40,407 nucleotides of DNA from Lentinus brumalis (GCA_001792895.1 MARA01000092.1:1-40407); one strand, 5' to 3'. Counted from the stretch's first letter, positions 1-9,052 are shown. Translations and numbers: made by a program. Notes: generated from the letters alone by a model not told the origin.

Positions 1-912
1 CGCCATTAAACGGCGACTCCGAGCGCGATTTCCGACCTCCTCGGATCGGCGCAAACCCGCTTCGGCCTGTCGCAGGGAGGTTCACGGGAGGCTGTGGGAG
101 TTGCTTGTACGCTGATGCGGGGATACGGACGAGTGATTTGGGAAATGGAGCGGGGTTAGCAGTGAATCGACGATAGCACGACGTACCGTGCGCCGTTTAT
201 CAAGACAACAATATCCCTCGGTTCGCGTATTGTGCAGCTATCGAATGCGCCATGTTGCGCTTGTGTGCGGGCGAATGGGCGGGTGTGGTATGCGATTTTG
301 TCGCGCGCGCGCGAGCAAACACGTCTTGGCGGCCGTGCGTCGGTTTGGGGCGCGTTCTGGCGTGTTTCCGACAATGGAGAGGGTCCAGTGGGTTATGAAC
401 ACGCGTGGATGGATATGTTGTGGTACGCGACTCGGCGGACGAGCGGACGTGGGCGGTAGGACGCGATGTGAACGTGGCTAGGCCCGGCAGAGCAACTTGG
501 ACTATTGCAGCAACGCGTCAGTGCAGATATATTGCGGAGCATATGACATGGGTGTGAGCGATGTGTGCTAGCAGGCGGGGATCGAGGGAGGAGGCAGCGG
601 ACGCGAGCGACTAATCAGGCAACGGGACTTCCGAAAGCGTCTGCCCGACGCAGAATTTGCGGGCGCGCGACCCACTTTGACTCAGACTCTCTGCCTGTCA
701 TACTGCGGCGTGGATCTCCTCTAAGAGCTTGTATCATCAGGCTTCTGTTGCGCTCGCGGTGTCTCCCATTGCCGCGACTCTGTGGCAATCTGGCTTGGAT
801 ATGCCGTAGGATTGCTCAGTCCCTCCGCCCCCTTGCCACCCTAGCCTCTCGTCGGCCGCCTCGTCCTCATCCTGACCTCACTCCTGGGCCGCATACTGGA
901 GGAACCCTCACC
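1..912 (+). promoter_or_regulatory. GC-rich spacer and presumed promoter of the tRNase Z fragment, unit 1
   Basis: I find no convincing gene here; short open frames on both strands are typical of GC-rich DNA. The stretch holds the end of the fourth 324-bp sub-repeat (1-60), a 14-bp perfect (CG)6 palindrome at 301-314, a segment at about 500-560 that differs in length between units, and a CT-rich leader at about 815-905 just before ATG 913, which sits in a good fungal start context (CACCATG). No clear TATA box is seen, so promoter function is inferred from position and the CT-rich tract. Confidence 0.5.
301..314. other. (CG)6 perfect palindrome
   Basis: TCGCGCGCGCGCGA is self-complementary over 14 bp and alternates purine and pyrimidine. 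It is kept in all four units (301, 11640, 23113, 35333). Such tracts can adopt Z-form DNA; no function is shown here. Confidence 0.6.
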
Positions 913-2465
913 ATGTCTGCCTGGAACGTGTCCGTGCTCACTGGCGCCACGTCCGACACCGAGCCGACTCTGCTCGTGAACTTCGGTACCGCCAAGTACA
1001 TCTTCAATGCAAGCGAGGGCATGGGCCGTGCATGGCTGCAGAGCCACCATTCTATCAGGAAGACGAAGGGGCTTTTTGTGACCGCTGCTGGGACGCATAG
1101 GTGCGGTGGGGTGCCAGGTACGTGTTCATCCCATGCGCGTCGTGTGGACGTCCGGTCTGTGGCTACAGCCCATCGACCCGCCGAGCGAACGCGAGGCGTC
1201 CCTCGTCTCCATGTACAATCTACGTGACGCTGATACGCCGTGTCTATAGGCCTGTTGATGTTGTGCGCAGACGCGGCAGTGCCTGCAATCGACATTGTGG
1301 GCCCGTATGGTCTTATGCACTACCTCGCCACGATGCGCAGCTACACATACCGGTTCGTGACTCCTACTCTATCTCTGTTGCAAATTCTCAAGCGTGTGTG
1401 TAGTTCGACTATGGTTGTCAAGGCAGTCGAGGCACCAACCGCTGTGGTCAGTGCACAACCGGCCGCTTCGCCCTCCCCGGTCTTCAAGGACGAAAATCTC
1501 TCGGTCTATTCGATACCCTTGTATCCTTCTGTCGACGGGGTCGATATCGGGGAGCCTTCGGCACGCCCACTCAAGAGGAAGCGATCGGCCTCTCCTCCCA
1601 CCGCGTCCAAACGGTCCACTCCTCCACTCATTGACCGCGCTGTTGAGTCCACGTCCCCGTATCGCCTACCCTGTCCGTGCAGGCGCGGAGAGAGAACTTC
1701 AACCCAACGAGCCTTACCGGCGCGGACGCACAGGAATGGCGGAAGCTTATGTTGCAGGAGATGTTCCGATGCAGCCGCCACCGAAAGCGGACCCATCGAC
1801 ATCGAAGGGGCGAAGCGGAGAGCAAACGCACTCCAAGAACCCGCCGACGAGCCGCCGCCGCCGCAGAACATGACGTTCGCTCCTGACCGCAAGTACGCGC
1901 GACTGCCCGGTCTTGTCGCCGGTGGAGGCGTCGATCCTGCGACGTTGCCTACGCTTGGCTACCTGTGTGTCGGTCCAAGTGTACGCGGCAAATTCGACGT
2001 CAAGAAGGCTGAGGAACTCGGTGTTCGCGGGCCTTTGCGCGGGCGCCTGACCAAGGGAGAGACGGTTACCTTCGAGGTGGACGATGGGCAGGGTGGGAAG
2101 ATACAACGCACTGTTCGACCTGAAGAGTGTGTTGGACCTAGCGAGGCACCACAGGTGAGTCTACTCGCGATGGGCAATGGGTTACACAACTTAATAGTCG
2201 GCAGGCTGTTCTGATCCTTGACGTACCGACGCCTGCACACATTCCCTCTCTTCTCGCTTCATTCACCGACTCGCCGTTCTTCGCCAAGTACCGTTCCAAG
2301 GACGAGAACATCCGGAAGGAGCATCCTCTGCACGCCGTTCCTGTGCGTCGTGTGCAGCGTGCTCCCGGTGCGCCAGGCCCGAGTGCGCGTGCGGCGATCC
2401 GCGCCGATGCCCGATGCCCGATGCCCGATGCGTCTGTGCTGCCAGAGAAACAAACGAATCGTTAG
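913..2465 (+). pseudogene. tRNase Z (RNase Z long form), N-terminal half only, unit 1
   Basis: The family cuts the 3' trailer from precursor tRNAs. Proposed exons are 913-1117, 1250-2154 and 2205-2465, with introns of 132 and 50 bp; phases agree. Family hallmarks of the degenerate N-terminal metallo-beta-lactamase half are visible: LLVNFGTAKYIFNASEG near residues 20-36, GGVPG/LLMLCADAAVPA across intron 1, the GPYGLMHYLATMRSYTYR block, then GKFDVKKAEELGV, GPLRGRLTKGETVTF and LILDVPTPAH. Nothing like the catalytic HxHxDH of the C-terminal half follows; exon 3 runs into low-complexity Arg/Ala-rich residues and stops at 2463. The family-like stretch GADAQEWRKLMLQEMF (about 1710-1766) lies in another frame. 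It can be reached by a 41-bp intron at 1642-1682, but one C is then missing after 1766 compared with units 3 and 4. It is therefore probably not functional as tRNase Z. Confidence 0.85.
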
Positions 2466-2507
2466 GGAGTCACTGGGCAGATTACTGGGCAGATGGCTGG
2501 GCAGCAG
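2406..2507 (+). repeat. GATGCCC and GGGCAG short tandem repeats, unit 1
   Basis: Three full GATGCCC heptamers (2406-2426) lie in the tail of tRNase Z exon 3. Three GGGCAG-containing repeats of about 11 bp (2471-2507) follow just after its stop codon. Copy number varies among units: heptamers 3, 3, 4, 3 and GGGCAG repeats 3, 4, 5, 3. Confidence 0.85.
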
Positions 2508-3084
2508 TAGCGGTGGTTGGAATGGGACAGGAAGTGCGCACAGAAATTGTGTCGCGGGCAGGAGGACGGCAGGAGAACACACATGTACACTCGTCCCAGG
2601 AAATATATTTTTCTGCCCCACCGCTGCCCGTATGTCTGTTTTTCTGGGCGTCCTGCCTCTTCTGCATCTCGCCGCTAGAAGCTCGGAGTGCGTCTGCATC
2701 TGCGGCTGCGGCTGCTCAGCGCTCAGCCCGCTGCCTCCGCTCCGTCCCTCCTGCGTCGTCTCGCTGGCACACCTCGAGGTTTCTGGAAATCTCTCGATTG
2801 CGTCTAGCTACGCGCAAGTACACTACGAGATGCCCTCCGCCGCTCGCTGCTGCTGCTCCTCGCCTGCTCTCTACCCCGCCGTCCGCCGGCCGACATCTCT
2901 CGCATCCGCCGCGCTGGCGGTGCTGGACACCGGCGACGTGCGCGTGGGACGTCCCCTCCGATATCTGCCGGGAAACAAACATCAGTATCCGGAAACCTCG
3001 CAGGAGAGCATCACGGATAGCTCACGCAAGTCCGGCTGCTGAGCCCGTCATCCCGCTGCCAGCTTGATCACGGCAACTGTCCCG

Positions 3085-5287
3085 TTAGGATGTTCCCGGG
3101 GCTATGCGGACAGTGCCAGCTAGACGACTTGCGTGAAACTGCAGGGCGACGATGGTCAGCCAGCGCGAGCCTGGACACATCAGCGTCGATGACTCACCGG
3201 AGGACCATACGCGGCACTTCGTCTGCCCGCTCGCAACGCGCCGACGCTGCATTCGAAACAGCACCGTCGTACCAGCGTGCAGCGGCCAATCGTTGCCGGG
3301 CAGCCTTCAGGACTGCACGCGACCTCGACCGGGCTATTCGAATGGCATGTCCGGATCCCGTGTATGTCGGGTACGCCCGGAACAGCTGAGAAAGAACAGA
3401 TGTGAGTGCGAATTCTAGTATTGCCGGGAAAGGAGAGCGACTCACCAATCAAGACGCTATTGCGTCGTCCAGACTCTCTGGCTGGCTTGCCGCTGCCATA
3501 GTGCCCGAAGACGGTCTTTCCAGCAGCCTGAGCAATTACGCGAGTGAGTACTCTCTGTATGTGCGTATATGTCTCAAATTCTGTCCGGAATGCTCACCTG
3601 CAATCCTAGAGTGGAGCGCAAGAGAAGAGTGGCAGCGGACTGCCTGCCCGCTGCTCCGTGCCCGGCCACATCAACAGCGCCATCTTAGGATGCGTCGTTA
3701 GCGGCTTCAAAGAGACGAAATGAAACTCTGTACTTACGAGCTTGCGTGCCATAAGGGAGGCAGAGCAGAACCGCATTCTGCGGTTCCTGGCCTGCCACTG
3801 CACAGATGGGCGCCTGCAGAGACAGGCGCGATTCGCCTTCTGCGAAGGCCGCTGCCCGTCTTCCTTTCCCATCCACCATCACCCCGCGCTGCCGGACCGC
3901 TCTCCCTCCCTCCCTCCGTCGATCTCATGGTCTTCGACGCATACAGCGACGATCTCGCTGCAGCACATTCAGCTGAACTCAACGTAGGTCAGATTCTGGC
4001 AGGACTCGTCGACTCAAATCGGTACGTACCTCTATCTCATCACACCCGGCGACGATGTGCGCATTGTGCGCCGACTTGACGTGCGGAGATCGCGCTGCCA
4101 GACTGTCGAGGTCCGAGTCTAGGTCAGTTGTCGACGACGACGACGCGGCGGCAGAAGAGGTAAGTCATACATACCGCGAGGATGCTTCAAGGGACGGGAC
4201 GGCGACGGCGACACTGCGTCTTGTTCGCGGGCTTGTCTGTGGGCTCGCTGTCTGGGATGGACGCGTTCTGGAAGAGAAAGGTGAGCGTGCGCTTCGATCG
4301 CCCTCACGCGTGACGTCATGCATCCGAAAGAGGCAAGTCGCACGGCTGTGAGCGCGGACTGGATGCTCTGTTCGCGTCTTGAACACGGACTTGCTCGTCT
4401 TCTGTCGCGATCTGGGCTTGACGACTTGCTGCTCTGACTTAAGCTTGCTGGCGACTACTGGGAGCGTCTGGACACCGCTGCGCAGGACCTCTGCTCGTCA
4501 CGGCGTGCTGCTTCTCGAGCAGACCTCACTGGCAGTCTGCTGCGTCGCAAACCCACGTTAACAATGTACGATCCGACGCTAGGTACGTCCCAATACTTAC
4601 TTGCGCGAAGTAATAGGTCCAGGACGCCGTGCGTAGCCCTTTGACCCGCTCTTGCGCTGCTCACAGCGGCGGCAGATGTCTTCGGCAATGTGCACGTCAA
4701 CGTTGAAAGCGAACAGGTGAGCAGGTGCACGACGGCCGAGGATGGGAATGATTTACCTCATGCCTCCTCGGCCCCAGAACTCGTGTTGAGGTGAGGAGAC
4801 ACTGGCTCTTATCCCATGCGCTGGTTTGCGAACGTTGCCATGCCAAGAGGTCCGTGGCTTACGCAGGGAGCCCGACTGAAGCTTGCCGCGGGAGCTGTTC
4901 GTCACCCGGATGGCAGCGGTTGCCGCCGTAATCCTGTAACCGGCGACGAAGGAAGGTCAGTCAACCCAGGTCGATTGAGACGCGCACTACGCTCACCTCT
5001 AGAGAATCGCGACTTTTGACATGCGTCGACGCGTCGCTGATGTCAATCTTGACGTGGGCATGGGCCACGAGCTTTGCTTCACGTAGACTGAATTCCCGAG
5101 GCTGAAGAAGATGTGGTGAGTGGATGAGACAGGAGAGGGAAGGCAAAACTGCGTGCTGACCCACGGCGCGGAGGACAGCTGACTAGCAGTGGGATCTTGA
5201 GTCCTGCGCTCGACGGTGCCACGGTGCAGCTGGAGTCGGTAGTGGCGAGGTCGGGAGGTGAATGGTCTCGGCGGTGGGCGGGGACAT
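3085..5287 (-). CDS. G2: unknown intron-rich gene, unit 1
   Basis: I do not recognise the product. Minus-strand introns with good donors, CTNAC-like branch points and AG ends lie at 4934-4996, 4540-4600, 4119-4174, 3978-4029, 3684-3737, 3528-3597, 3386-3445 and 3139-3197. Joining 3924-3738, 3683-3598, 3527-3446, 3385-3198 and 3138-3085 gives one frame of about 198 codons with no stop, ending at TAA 3087-3085. Recognisable stretches are CAVAGQEPQNAVLLCLPYG, KTVFGHYGSGKPARESG and a Cys-rich part (CHSNS..CSPEGCP..CCFEC) that could bind metal. The exon 4118-4030 (SDLDSLAARSPHVKSAHN) enters the same frame, but an in-frame TGA at 3927-3925 separates it. Exons upstream of 4300 are less certain; the start at 5287 is the first ATG in a CACCATG context. 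It is convergent with the tRNase Z fragment. Confidence 0.45.
3768..3849. other. Three perfect stem-loops within 82 bp, inside a G2 exon
   Basis: There are three consecutive perfect inverted repeats: GAACCGCA/TGCGGTTC with a 3-nt loop (3768-3786), GCGCCTG/CAGGCGC with a 6-nt loop (3810-3829) and GCCTTC/GAAGGC with a 3-nt loop (3835-3849). They are kept in the other units at 15199-15280, 27415-27496 and 39550-39631. They fall in the G2 exon 3738-3977 and may simply reflect its coding sequence or may fold in the RNA. Confidence 0.55.
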
Positions 5288-7175
5288 GGTGAGTAGTAAG
5301 GTTGAAGGAGGAGCCTTGCTGTCGAGTCGAGACTCGACTCATTCTGCCGGTAGTGTCCGAGCTAGGAGGTAAATGATGTGTAATAGATCGAGGAGTCAAT
5401 GCAAGCTGGTTTCCAAAGAGATATACAGAACGTAAGCGTGAGCTAGGTCAGGCTATCTGGATATTCCGTGGGAGCGTGCGGCGCAGAATCTCGCCGCAGC
5501 TGCTGAAGAGAGGTTACGTGATAGGTGCAAGGTGCTTCTGTGCATGCACGACACAACGGAGCGCTGGTAGAACTTCCCTAAATCTTTCGAGGGCAGCTTG
5601 GGACTTACGCTAGCCTAGTTCATAGTAGAGACCTGTGTTGCCCTGGTGCTCTACTGCACACAAAGAACTCTCACTCAGACTGAGGCTCATTAACTATGGT
5701 ATACCTCTACAAGACTGCAGGCTTGCAGTATGGCAATGGATGGGATTCTGCTGAATGTGCAGTCCAAGGGAGTGGTTGCCCACGAGCATGGGACCCTTAG
5801 CAACGAGGAATAATACGTACCATGCTTCGAGAAGGTACTGATCGGTACCCACATAAATTCCGCGGATGATGTCGGACCTCGGCCTACCTCACGGGAGCTT
5901 GCATGCTCTACAGTACTGATTCCTTGTATTGTTCCTGCAAGCTGACAGCCTCTAGCGGTGGTGAGTAGTATGCAGGCAGGAAGGGCATCCCCATGAGATA
6001 GACGGGGATGGTACCTGCTGGATGAGTGCTCAAGTGCGGTACACAACAGTCCAGACCAATCAGCGGGCGAAGCTGTCATTACAGCCGCCAGGGGAGCTTC
6101 TGACCAACTCGGGCAGCTTCGGCATCTGAATCAAGGGTAAAACGGTGTGGCGTGCGACGAGGTCATGCCGGGATCAGGGCCTGGATCATTCAGGCCCAGA
6201 TGGCGGCATGGACATGTCCACGAGAACCTATCAGCTTTTGCTGAATGCTTATCCTCGCGCATAAAATATCAGTAGCAGCACACAGTGCTAACATGCAGAT
6301 ACAATGTAGACTATGCTGCACTTACATTGAAGGCAGGCATATGATGCAGGAGCTTGGATGACTGAAGTCTTGAAAGAAGCAGCCCAGAGTCACAATGTGT
6401 AAGAGTAAGCCCAGTAGAAGAGCTAGAATGCGAGATCTGCTCCATTACACGCAGTAAGCTCCTGAAATTGGGTCGGAGGACGGACGAACGGGAGAAAGAG
6501 GCCGGATTCCGCGTCGGGAGACTCGGAGTTGTTGCCAGAAGAGGTGTCGAGCGAAAAAGGCAATGTAAGCGCTCTTCGAAATCGCGACCTTCGCCAATAG
6601 CGCGCGTTCGTGTTCCGCTCGTTCTGCTGTTGCAGACACAGCGCGCCCAAATCATGAATATTGAACGCTAAAGTAAGATATCTACTAGCTAATACATGGT
6701 GCTAGAGGCTGATATGACACTCTAAATTGCAGTATCGGGTCGAGCAACGCTCTGCTGTAGGCTGCAAGCCCGGGCATTCGCACATCGGCGGAGGCCTCTT
6801 GATCAGTCTTCACTTGTGGCGTCAGCGTCTACAGCCCGTTAAAGCCTGGCCAGCTCTGGATACTGCAAGTACTCCGAATGCCCTGGAATGCACGAAACAC
6901 CGCGGAACGCACGCTTTCGAGGACCCTGTCCTCGTCCCTTCGTGCGCCGACTGTCCGACAAAACTTGGAGCCGGAATACAACCATCAAGTTCTCAGCGCC
7001 TCTATTACGTTGAAAGGCATCTTCTCTGAGCCGAGACAGCTTTGTTCGTCTGGAACTGCGCTAGTCGTTCTGCTCCGTCTGGCTGCGCCTGCCCTCGCCC
7101 GGTCTCACCGCCTGCCCTCTGGTTGGTCGGCGACCCCGCATGCTCGTGCGAACCTGAGACGTTCAACAAGTTAAA
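5288..7175. other. Lower-GC intergenic segment, unit 1
   Basis: This stretch of about 1.9 kb between the divergent starts of G2 (-) and G3 (+) has visibly lower GC than its neighbours. No gene is convincing. A 129-codon minus-strand frame (6079-5690) is open, is shortened to 114 codons in unit 3 (29715-29371) and broken in unit 2. Some minus-strand splice-like motifs occur (for example at about 6012-5953) but no consistent exon chain could be built. Presumably it carries the upstream regions of both genes. Confidence 0.5.
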
Positions 7176-7217
7176 GTTCTGGAGCCCGTGACTCGCAGGT
7201 CCAGAACATGTATAAGT
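7176..7217 (+). promoter_or_regulatory. Inverted repeat next to a TATA box, presumed G3 promoter, unit 1
   Basis: The arms GTTCTGGA (7176-7183) and TCCAGAAC (7200-7207) form a perfect 8-bp inverted repeat with a 16-bp spacer. Three bases further on is TATAAGT (7211-7217), followed by a long CT-rich leader. The layout suggests a core promoter with a dyad regulatory site. Function is inferred from sequence only. Confidence 0.6.
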
Positions 7218-7408
7218 ACCCCGTCATCTCGACGACGCCTCTCGCGCACCCGTACCCATTCCCTCACGTTCCCTCCATACCCTCCCCCATACTGGGTGGT
7301 CTCCAATCTCCCATTTATTGCACACTAGTATACATTCTGCTGCTATACCCTCCTCTATTGCCCGCTTCTCCTTCGTGCTTCTAGGTACCATGTCCCTCCG
7401 AGACTACT

Positions 7409-7866
7409 ATGCAGGCGTACATATATGTACTTAGTGCTGTTTGTATCACGACTGTATTTTGGTTCTTCGTGTCTTCTCTCGAGTTCCCTCCTCCTCCTCT
7501 CATCCGACTAGTATATCTCCCTATCCGACACACCCACCCTTGTATTCGCCCTCCTTGTTCTCTCGAGCCCTGGGTCATCACCCTAGCTCCTCCACTCTCC
7601 TCACTACGCCATCCATCCGCATACCAGAAAGCTGACAGGTGAGATTCTGCTCATTCTCGTATATACTACAGCTTTGCTGAACGTCTGATACAGCTGCAAA
7701 TTCTCAAGATGTTGCTTGCAAAAGGTACGCTTTCTACCATGTTCACTCGTTGATCCTTCAAGCTCGACTAACATCACCATCTCCGTAGACTCAACGCGCT
7801 ACTCCAGCAACGGAGTATTACCGTCCTCCAGTTCCCTCGCCTTTGCTGACCTCATGCTCGTCCTAG
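7409..7866 (+). CDS. Possible small membrane or secreted protein in the G3 leader, unit 1
   Basis: An alternative reading of the 5' end of G3 joins 7409-7638, 7694-7724 and 7789-7866 and gives about 112 codons. Residues about 2-26 are strongly hydrophobic (YVLSAVCITTVFWFFVSSL), like a signal anchor, followed by a Pro-rich and then a Cys-containing part (CKFSRCC). The two introns used (7639-7693 and 7725-7788) have good splice signals. No family is recognised. In unit 2 two compensating indels keep the hydrophobic segment; in unit 3 one extra T breaks it. It could also be a chance frame in a CT-rich leader. Confidence 0.25.
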
Positions 7867-8541
7867 CTGGTTGTAGTTGGTCTTCGTACCTCCCAGTCCC
7901 ACCCGATCACGCTACCAGGTATGTCGAGGTGAGCACAACATCGCCCGGGCCCGTCTATTCGCGGCCCTCGTAGCTAACCAACATCTGTCAGAACACCATC
8001 GGATATCGTTCTTAAGTTACCACGACGGACTTTATGCCTCGGGACCAGGCAGCTTTGTACATCGGTGCGTTACCGCTCCGAGTACTGGAACAGCGCTGAC
8101 ACGCTTCGTATTCACAGAGATGTCGCCGGACGGATACGTAGCTGCCTCCATCGACTCGACGACTATCCAACGACTCTCATTGGAAGGTACGTTGACTCGG
8201 ACAAGCTTTTCGACGATGTCTATGCCTGACTCTGACATATCAAGGCCTTCGACCGAGCTCGACTGCAACTTGGTCCGACATGCCGGTTGTACTCGCTATA
8301 CCATGGTATGGTGAGCATGAATTCATTCATATCTGCGCAGCAGGCCGCGGCGATTGACTTCGTGACCATTGCAGTTCTGTGCACCGGCAGGACGTCAAGC
8401 CATACGAGCAGACCCAGTAACTCGCTACTAGTAGGACGCACAAGCAACGGACTTCCCGGTCAGCTCGAAGGACGACTGGGACCCACGTTGGCCGCTCTCG
8501 CAGCACTCCAAGGATCTGTCGGCCACGCTTCGCGCGAATGA
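7709..8541 (+). pseudogene. G3: unknown intron-rich gene with one in-frame stop, unit 1
   Basis: I do not recognise the product. Exons 7709-7724, 7789-7928, 7992-8064, 8118-8186, 8245-8310 and 8375-8541 are separated by introns of 53-64 bp. These have GTRNGY-type donors, CTAAC/CTGAC branch points and AG ends. The frame is consistent across all of them and ends at TGA 8541, about 176 codons, but TAA at 8013-8015 interrupts it. Recognisable parts are SLAFADLMLVLAGCSW and MSPDGYVAASIDSTTIQRL. Further plus-strand introns downstream (about 8549-8606, 8722-8773, 8817-8871) show the transcript continues to about 9050. Another frame there (about 8433-8940: WDPRWPLSQHSKDLSATL, then RALCDFGLIGSREDRYLH) is open across three exons. 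The splicing model may be incomplete, so the stop could be an artefact. Confidence 0.4.
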
Positions 8542-9052
8542 TGCGATGGTGAGTCGCACAGGCCTGAGCCTTTCACGGACTTCGTGCACGCTCACGGTTG
8601 CTCCAGGACGGACTCTCAACTCGCAGGCTCGCGTATCGCGCCCTGTGCGACTTCGGACTCATTGGCAGTCGCGAAGATCGCTATCTCCACACGCAGGGCG
8701 AGCATGTCCGCCAGTTCAAAGGTAACATCACATTCGATTTCATGCGGCACAGGCTGACATGAGGCTTTGACAGGGCTCAGACGACAGCCCACGCCGACTG
8801 CACGAACGGCAGAGGTAAGTCTGGTTCATAGTATTCTGCGGTGATCTGTCTACTGACTGCGAGTACTGCAGGTTCTCGGCACTTCATGCGCCGGGAGGCA
8901 TCCAGCCTCCCGCCATGCCCGGTGTGCGTAATCGCACCGTCAAGACATTCTGTACATCTCGGACCACCCGCCGCCCCGACCAGCCCGTGTCCAAGCGCGT
9001 CCCGCCACACGCAAGCAGTCCGGCAAGCAAGATCTATTGGTGAGTAATCGCT
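8542..9052 (+). other. Downstream exons of G3, unit 1
   Basis: The plus-strand introns at about 8549-8606 (GTGAGT to CTCCAG), 8722-8773 (GTAACA to TGACAG) and 8817-8871 (GTAAGT to CTGCAG) define exons that continue the G3 transcript. The last exon ends at about 9040 before GTGAGT. The equivalent regions are 20063-20545 and 32240-32751. The frame in the last exon is not settled. Confidence 0.4.

Noticed and set aside
156..481. Short open frames on both strands of the first spacer
   Set aside because: They are overlapping frames in GC-rich DNA with no domain, no start context and no splice signals, and they shift in other units.
2830..3389. A plus-strand two-exon gene (ATG near 2830, intron about 3030-3088, ending at 3389)
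   Set aside because: The one junction is in phase, but this DNA is antisense to the G2 exons, whose splice signals are stronger and whose frame joins across four introns.
3925..3927. Selenocysteine or programmed readthrough at the G2 TGA
   Set aside because: Most fungi lack selenocysteine machinery and nothing around the codon suggests readthrough; an old mutation or a missed intron is simpler.
3927..4029. A plus-strand exon reading MVFDAYSDDLAAAHSAELNV
   Set aside because: It reads well as protein, but its proposed donor coincides with a minus-strand intron having GTACGT, CTGAC and AG in order, and no consistent plus-strand chain followed.
2465..5300. C-terminal catalytic half of tRNase Z in the downstream exons
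   Set aside because: I looked in both strands for the HxHxDH motif and the glycine-rich block that opens the C-terminal half and found neither. The downstream splice signals run on the opposite strand.
7877..8314. A single-exon 145-codon plus-strand gene inside G3
   Set aside because: The frame crosses several strong introns (7929-7991, 8065-8117, 8187-8244), so it is more likely a read-through of spliced sequence.
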